The position numbers and the translations under genes were made by a program. A stretch of DNA of 64,000 bases from Corallium rubrum (lineage: Eukaryota > Cnidaria > Anthozoa > Scleralcyonacea > Coralliidae), in assembly GCA_964035015.1 (NCBI GenBank), contig OZ035998.1:27451262-27515261 (forward strand). Reading direction: 5' to 3'. The notes below the pieces were generated by a model. That model worked only from the letters and a program-made list of their open reading frames with translations, was not told the DNA's origin and made no database searches. The first letter of the stretch is position 1; every line of letters begins with the position of its first letter. Shown piece after piece: positions 22,763 to 31,800 of the stretch.

Positions 22763-22833
<71 letters not shown>

Positions 22834-25800
22834 GTGTCTGGTAGCCAATGACTCTCATGTCAGCCGGGTTATCTCGATAATAAAAAATAGATACGCACTG
22901 CGACATCGTACATGCATCTACACGTTTAAGGTGACGTGTGTTACACAGTGCAATTCTTTCGTGAAACTGCAATAGTTTGTGAACCAAAGGAAGCAAGACA
23001 AGTTTCACGAGGAGGATTATAATGTGCTGATGTGTACTTGTCATGCAACGGCGTCCAGTGTATGAGGCTGATATAATCTTATGCTTCTCGACCGTCGCGC
23101 AAAATCCGTAAGGCTATGAAAACGAGTTTACTGGTCGCTTGTCATATTACGCGTCTGGGAGACTGTGGCTTGACGAAACATAATCGTCAACAACCGCCGC
23201 GAGGCGGGTTGAAAAGACCCTGGGTACGAGGTTGAGTCAGAAATAGAAAGTGATAGAAACATCCGACCTGCTGACATAGCGCTACACGGTTGCGTAAACG
23301 CAACCTGTAGACGCAAAAACACGCAATGCACAAAAAGTTTATATTGTCAACGTGGCGTTCTGCCAACGCCTCTGAGTTTACTGTAACCGAAATTTATGAT
23401 CAATTCTTACCAGTTCTCGGGTTGGTAAGTCGTTGCCAAGATTTAGCAGGTGATTTTTGGATATTTTGATCATGAACCTCAGTAGAAGTTGAAGCTGTTG
23501 CTTTTGATCTTTTTTCAGTAACAGAAGCGTGTATTGAAGAGCTCGGATAGCTGATAACTTGCATTTCGTTGCAAGACCTAACAATGCAATTAAACAATAA
23601 CAGTTAATTAAAGCACATGCATGTACATTACTACTTTAATAACAGTAAAATACAGTATGCTGGGAAATTAACTCTCTCTATATATATACCTTTAGGTTGT
23701 TAAACTTTACGTTACGTTCTGGGATCTTACGTTACGTTGTGAGACCTTGCGTTACGACGTGTGAGTTACGATACGTTGTGAGACCTTACGTTACGACGTG
23801 TGAGTAGTACGATACGTTGTGAGACCTTACGTTACGTTGCGAGACCTTACATTACGTTGTAGCACTTTACGATACGTTGCGAGACCTTCGTTACGTTCAT
23901 GTGAGACCATATACGCTACGTTACAAGTGAGAACTAACATAATACGTTGTGAGACCTTATAATTACAGTAAGCTTGGTTTTTACTACGACCTCACGTAAA
24001 CGTAAAGAACGTACGCTTAAGCATAGGCGTAAGAAGAACGAACTCGGATCTCCGATTACTGTACGCCATTGTCTACGCTTATATCATTAGTGTCTCACTA
24101 GCTTTTTTGTGCCTTACCTTATGCTTACATTTATGCTTATACGGCTTACTATAATCCTTAGTCTTTAGATCGTAGTGAAAACCAGGCTTTACTGTACGTT
24201 ACGTTGTGAGACCTTACAGTACGTGCAGTAACGAAGTTGGTTTGTTTTTAACTTTTTATCCTGTGAGGTCACTCCCTATATAATTGGCCACAAAATCACA
24301 CTAATCTAGCAATCATTATATTAATCACAATAAGGCCAAAAAAAAGTCTTCTGTTTCTGATCCGGGCACATGTCCAAAATCAACGAGGCGACGCGTATTT
24401 TTTAATTGTTTTTTGTGAGTATTCTTCTATATACTGAAACATGCAGGACTAACCTTCATGCATGAACGCATGGTTGAAATGTAAAACCTTCGATCAGGGT
24501 CTGCAAAGGGTTAAGACCGATAGCCAAACAATATTTATTAAACATACAGTCATGTAGGTACGCATGAGGTTTACAGTCAAAATGGAAATACCTTCCCACT
24601 TCCGCTTCTGTAGTTTGTTATGTATTACTTTTTTTCTGCAGTAGCCACTGATGCGTGAGGAGAATTTTTCGCCGAAAAATGTCAACAAAAAGTATAATTT
24701 AGCTTTCATTATTTTTCATATAATATAACGAATGTTTCTCCCAAATCGATACCAACAAACAAAAATAAGCGACTTTTATCGTTAGATTTTTCTCACGTTT
24801 CTGTAGCGGCTGCAGAAATACAGTAACACACAACAAACTACAGAAGCAGAAGTGGGAAGATATTTCCATTTGGACTGTAAAGGTGCACGGTACAATTTTT
24901 TATGACGTACATGCGTCTACAGGTTCTGTGTGTTAAACACGGTGCAATTTTTTCAGTGAAACTGCAATAGGCGAGTTTCAGGGTGTTGCGCACGCATCGT
25001 TTTGCAAAGGAATTGGCGGGCTCTTGGCGGGCTCCCCACTTTGTTTATCTTCAACAGTATGTTTACTTTGAGTGGAGCTTGCCAGTTATTTTGAAAAATG
25101 ATGAGCACGCAACACCCTGAAACTCGCCTATTGGTTTGTAAACCAAAGGAAGCATAGACAAGTTTCAGAAGGAGTGTTACAAGGTGCAGATGGGTATGGT
25201 TCGTGAAATTTATCGTCACGCAACGGCGTTCAGTGTATGAGGCTGATGCTTCTCAGCATAATCCATAAGGCCCTGAGAACAAGTTTACTACTGCGTATAT
25301 CACGCGTCTGGGCGACCAGCTGTATTGCAAGTTGCGTTTTGTAGACACAACAAAAATGTAAAAAAATTATCGACGCGCAAGAAAAATATGACGCACGCGC
25401 TGACATATAGCTTCCTTCGCAGACGTCTTGTAATGTAATGTAATGTAATGTAATGTAATGTAATGTAATGTAATGAGTAATGTAATGATTTATTTAACGT
25501 CGTAAGCACAGGATGTGGTCGCCCAACCATCCGAGCCAAAGGCTCATGTTAAAGTGCACGACACAAGCTAAGATCTAAGTGTTGATTTTACGGAGGGAGG
25601 AAAACCGCAGAACTCTGCGAAAAACCGTCGAAGCACAGGAGAGACCAACTAAACTCTACTCACATGAAATTCAAGTTCGAGAACGGGGTTATTCCCAGAC
25701 GGTCACCCATCCAAGTACTAACCACGTCTAACTGGGCTTAACTACAGCGGTGAGAGGCAGCGCCCTAACAGCACACGCCACCCGTGCTTCCACAAATCGG

Positions 25801-28800
25801 CTTTTATTCCCGGAATAAAAGCCCGTAAGACATCTGCGAAGAAGGCTAGCGGACACGCAGAAACAGGAGACTTTTTTGGGCCTACGGTAAAAGTAAACTA
25901 GTAAACCATGATCTTACCGGATATTTTAGTGAATACTTCCAAAAAACATGGTGGCAATAAAGGCTCTGGAATTAACTGAAAATATTCGCAAATAGTTTTG
26001 AAAACATCATTTTCAAATCCTGAATAGTCTGGTCCAGTTCCAAGGGAGTCGGCGCTGTTACCTGGCCCTAGGATGTGAATTACGTTTTCCGTGAGTGTTT
26101 ACTGTAAACAACATATCAATTAAAGTATTTTAAGAAACTATGCACACTTTGTAAATAAATAATTTTACTTTAATGTTGTCAGTAGCATTTTACGGAACCT
26201 TGTGAAACATTTTAACTCTTTCTCATTCCCAGCGGTGCCATTTGGCACTTTTTATTTTTTACTTATGCAGTGTCTAACGCCAAACGATTTTACTCGTCAA
26301 GGGAAGATCTCCTGACATGGTGGGAGTTAAAGGGTTAAGGCAAAAACTTGATATATTATACTGTATGTGAAATCAATTAACTTTAAAATACTTAATTAAT
26401 TAATTAATTAATTAATAAAATACGACTAATTACATAATAATTTCTAGAAATCGACATACAATGAATTAGACACTTCATTGCAGAAACTAGCCACTTTGGA
26501 ACAGATTCTATGACTAAATAAAAAATAAAAAATGTTGGTCAGAATCTTGCAGTGGTGCAGTAATTAGAATAAATTGTAGAGTACAGAACAGCTAAGTGCT
26601 AGCTGTCAGTACAATACTACAATGGTTACATGTACAGTTACAGTACAGACTACACTACAGACTACACTACACTACACTACACTACACTACACTACACTAC
26701 ACTACACTACACTACAGACTACACTACACTACACTACACTACACTACACTACACTACACTACACTACACTACACACTACACTACACTACACTACACTACA
26801 CTACACTACACTACACTACACACTACACACTACACACTACACACTACACACTACACACTACACACTACACACTACACACTACACACTACACACTACACAC
26901 TACACACTACACACTACACTACACTACACTACACTACACTACACTACACTACACTACACTACACTACACTACACTACACTACACTACACTACACTACACT
27001 ACACTACACTACTGTAATACTGTATTACATATATTATTTATATTTAAATAACTTTATAATACAAGTAGCATAATTATGTACTGTAAATACATTAAACAAA
27101 ATTAATTTCAGTATTTCACTATAATCATATTCCTGTAATAAGCTTAATTGGCTTTCATCTTAATACAAAGCTAGACTGCAAGTATACATTAATCTACCAT
27201 CTACATGCAGTTAAGTCAATCAGTGTGTTTAGTAATATGAGACCATAAATGTGATTGTATCTACCACTGACAAAACTATAATTTTCAAGTGTTGACCAGG
27301 ATTATTACAAAAAATATATAATGTATAATACAGTACAAAAACTAAAATTTGCATAGTACTGTACCTTGTCTTGAATCTGATTTCACATTTTCCATTACAT
27401 TAACCCAGCTCAATGAATCAAAATCCAGAATTTCCTCTAATGAATTTACATTTAATGCATATTGCAACCTAAAAATTAGCAAATGAGCAAAATAACACTG
27501 ACAGTGATTACGCTTATCAGGAAATCTTTCTTCCAACATATCTAAAAGATTCTAATAGTCCAAACTCAACTGCCAAGCTGCAGTGGGACAATGACCCTAA
27601 GAGCATCAAATATCACCCATGAGAATACTATCAAAATTAATAACCCATTTACTGAGAATTTTCCATACTTTATTAATGTACTCTGTCTAATGCTAGATGA
27701 CTGGGAGAGCTCCTGGAAAGTTGGGAGTGAAAGTGTTAACGTTAATCTTTAAGGGTTAAATATTACATTTAGAATACATACCTGATTTAACACTACTGAG
27801 TACACTACATAGTACAGTACTGTGCAGAAATAACCTAACAAAATCCGCGCGCGATTTGCGATCATGTTTGCGGATCGCATACGGGCGATTCGCGGCTGCG
27901 GTTGCGTACGCTTGGCGGTTGCGGCTGCGGGCGTTTGGCGGTTCGACTGCGAGCGTCCTTGCGGTCAGCCAGACACTGCGCCGATCGTCAGCATACGTTC
28001 TCGTCATCTGAGATTCTGAGATCAAGGCGGCGTTCAAACGTAGAGCTCAGCGTGTTGCAATCAATTGATATGGGAAAACTTTCAGAATTTGCAAGGAACC
28101 GAATTGTTACGCTCAAGTCGTCTTTTCGTCGTTGCTATTGTCAATATATAAAGAGAATTTTAGAAGAAGGAGTAAAAACTTCGAGATCGGCAATAAGTTT
28201 GTTTCTCTCTCTCGATATCGAAAAATTGGAAGACTTGCCGACGCGCAACGCAGTGGGAGAAGACCTCTTTCAGGTGCCGATGGAACAAGATTCATCAGTG
28301 ATGAAATGAATTTGAGAATAAAACGTCTTTTTGGATTTCGGCGTGAACACAAAATATTACTGTTAACTTGTGAATGATGATTGTTAATTGACTCGGGAAA
28401 TTGCAATGTTGTTCGTGAATATTGCAATTATTGCGGGCAAGAGAACATCCGGTTTGACTGTAAAAACCACGTGTAGTTCATATTTAAAATGAGCTATCAT
28501 TTCCTTCAAATTATGAAGCTTAACCAACTACTAAAACCACCATCTGATTAGACAACCTTTTTACACGAAACCTCACCCCCATACCACCCCCCGGAAACCC
28601 TAAACCTAATCACGCCACCTGGAAATCCTAAACCTAACCACAACCCTCCGGAAAAATGTCCCACCTCTCATACCCCGACCGCAACACCCCTATAGAATTT
28701 TTACCTTTATGTGTTCAAGTTTAACATCCCGCTTGTAATTTGAAACCGATGATACCTCTTAAAATTTATAAAATAATACGGATTCGAAAAAAGCAAATAA

Positions 28801-31800
28801 TAAGCAAATATGTCGGAAACAGGAAAGGGCTAATCATCGAGTTTCAGAGTTTATGTAAAGTTCGAATACACTGTAACTGCTAACATAAACGTAATGATCA
28901 CAAATCATACACAGAATCGTAAACTTGGCAAAGAAAAGTTATTTAATACGTCCCCAGATTAATTTTCTCGAACTGAATTTATAGTTCACTCAACAGAGTT
29001 TGGGAATTTGGTCCCTAAAGGCATTCTTCACACGTACGGTTGACAACACCGAAAAAGTCATGTACACTAATAGAATTTGATAAGTTAGTTAAGTTTATAA
29101 AGCAGTAAAGTTTATATAAATCAGGAGGTATCTTATTAAAGTAGTAGTTAAAATATTCGCGTCCGATCTTTATGGGCATCTACAATGGCTCGCCTTCGTA
29201 AAGATCGGCCGCTCATATTTGATACCTCCTGATTTATATAAACTTTAGCCCTGTTTACACGGCCAAAATTTAAGCGGGATCTGAGCCACATCTGACTTTA
29301 AACGAGCTTAAAATGTCCATGTAAACAGATCGGCGTAAATTAATCGATTATAGTTTGCACCGCCTCAAGGAGGTGGATTAAACTGAGCACGATCGGTTAA
29401 TCGCGCTTAACTTGACCAATACAGTGTTATTAATACAATAAAATGCTTTTTATTCCCCCTGCTGTAGAAGCTCATCTCGCTATTCTTTGTTCCTTTGTTT
29501 CTTTCTTTCGTTATTAATGCTGTGCGGTCAGTCCAGAATTTTCACCTCGGTTCCGGTTCCGGTCTTTTTGGGGTAAAAGAACCTCGGTTCGGTGCCGGTT
29601 TCGGTACTTTTATAAAAAGAACAATTCAAAGCATTTGCTCAACAAATTGTAATGATAAAACTTCAAAATGAACAACTTATAACAAGTTAAATGAAACACA
29701 ACAATTATTTAAAAAAAATGTCTTATAGTTATAACTCTGAATGTCTTTGATGTACCAGGAAAACGAGGTTTTACGTGGAAAACGAAACTACCGATTCTTC
29801 CGGTTCTTTCGCGCATGTTCGGTTCCGACTTCCGGTGCCAAAAAAAGAACCGAACCGACCGAGTTTATTAATACTCTTTCTCATGTACCAATGTCTTCCG
29901 TTGTTCTTTGACGCACGCTACCCACGGCGAAGCTTCCAAAACCAAAAATATAGCTCGTCCGCCAGGTTGAATAATGGTGTACGTGTTTTAGTAAGGGATT
30001 ATTAAATGACCGTGTAAACGCACCAAGGTGGCGCATTTTAAGCACGCTTAACTTAAGCGTGCTTAAATTTTGGCCGTGTAAACACGTCTGTTAGCTTTGA
30101 TTTTCTCGGCTTAGACAAGGTTATTTTTCAAACTTACTACGCCAATGAATATAATCCTGCTCATTTATTAAACAGTACTTAATACAGCCGGGGTAAGTTT
30201 TAATACATGCATTTTGATCAAATTTCACTTTGACTGATTTACTCTTTATTCCGACGGCGAACTTTTGACGTAACTAATCAATTTTCTATCCATAAAATGC
30301 TGTATGGATTTAGCATACCGTCCACGCGCTGCGGTTCGGAAGCTTGGATGTTGATTTCAAAGTTCGATTCGAAGTTTGAATGTTAGTTTTTACGGAAAAT
30401 CGCGTTGAAAGTCTTTACCTGTCGCTTAGATAGCCTAAGTTCTATATCTCATCAACTCGTTCAGGCAGTCTTCATTACTATGTAGCTGTCGTTAGACAGA
30501 CTGAATTCAGAATCTCAGCGACTCGTTCGTTGGCAGCCTTTGTACCTGTCGCTCAGACAAATTTATCTCGACTCAGCGACTTCTTCTTTGGAGGTTTTTG
30601 TACCTGTTGCTCCACACAGTTTCGTTTAACCTGTTTAGTTTTTAACCTGAATACTTATAACACTCGGGTGTTCCATAGTCAATCGAGACATGGTCTGGAA
30701 ACTCAGCTAAAGTCTTTGGTCTACCTTTTTGTTCGCCTTTATGCATTTTTGTGCACGGTGCAACGGTCACTGCACACATTGTATTTTGGTATAATGAATG
30801 AATTGTCCAATAGCAACGTTTCAGTTCAATCACTCAACCGTGCTATTTAAATATTAATAAACCTAAAACAAAGGATGGTGTAAGGTATGGTTCAACATAA
30901 AATCCCAGCTCATTATAGGCGCTTTGAAGTTTGCCGAGTCTCCAGACCATATCTCGATTGACTATGGGTGTTCCGAGCGACCATCAACTGTGGTTCCTGC
31001 GTGTGCAGAACCTCAGCCGCAAGGCGGACGTGAAACCACGGAATAGTAAGACAACCAGAAGTCCGACTCGAGTGAAAACTTGTCCGCATTTCTTCAATGC
31101 GCATGCGCGATATTTTACGCCATCCTACGCGATCCTACGCAATGTTCTACGCCATCCTACGCAATCCTGGAAAGTTCCCCCAGCAGTTTTAACCTTCTTT
31201 AGGAGGTCCAAACTGCCGGGGCAACTTGCCAGGATGGTGTAGGATGGAGAGGAATCAAGATGTGCGAGGCGACATGTGCGAGGACATAAACTTCAAAGGT
31301 TCCAACGCGAGTCGGACTTGACTGGTTGTCTTACTATTCTGTGTGTGAAACCACATGCAGACAATCTTCCAAGTGGGCACAGACTCAAATGCACCTGTAG
31401 CGACCTTGCAGCAGCAGCACAACTGCATGCAGAGCGCCCACAGATGCAGTGTTAGGTTATTTCTGCACAGTACTGTACATTACATGTACAATTGTACATG
31501 CTCTTCTGCCAACAAATTTTGCCCTACCATCACTCAGCAATTTCTCATTGGACCAAAAAAAAAATACCTGGATTTCTGGTTTCCTGACCCTACCTCTAGT
31601 TTTTTGCTAGCAAAATGCTGCCCTAATCTTTTTATTGAATTTGTAAGGAGCATGGGCCCGAGCTGCAGCATGATTTGCATCTTGGGAGAGCAATTAAGCG
31701 TGGCATCAGAACCTAGTAATGTACTCAAAATTAGCTTTAATAGATGTGCTAGCGTAATTGACATTTGGTGTTGGAAAGAATATTATTGTTATTCCTAGGC

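Noticed and set aside
22624..23044. Frames with YIYIYI runs
   Set aside because: Translation of (TA)n.
26068..26110. Upstream extension of the DEPDC1 exon reading ENVIHILG
   Set aside because: The only acceptor for it places TAA as the first in-frame codon; the acceptor at CCTAG fits phase and homology.
26596..27073. Frames of 131-151 residues reading TTLHYTTLHY
   Set aside because: Translation of the ACTAC satellite; also a DEPDC1 intron.
31355..31798. 147-residue plus-strand frame
   Set aside because: No recognised domain and located in a DEPDC1 intron.
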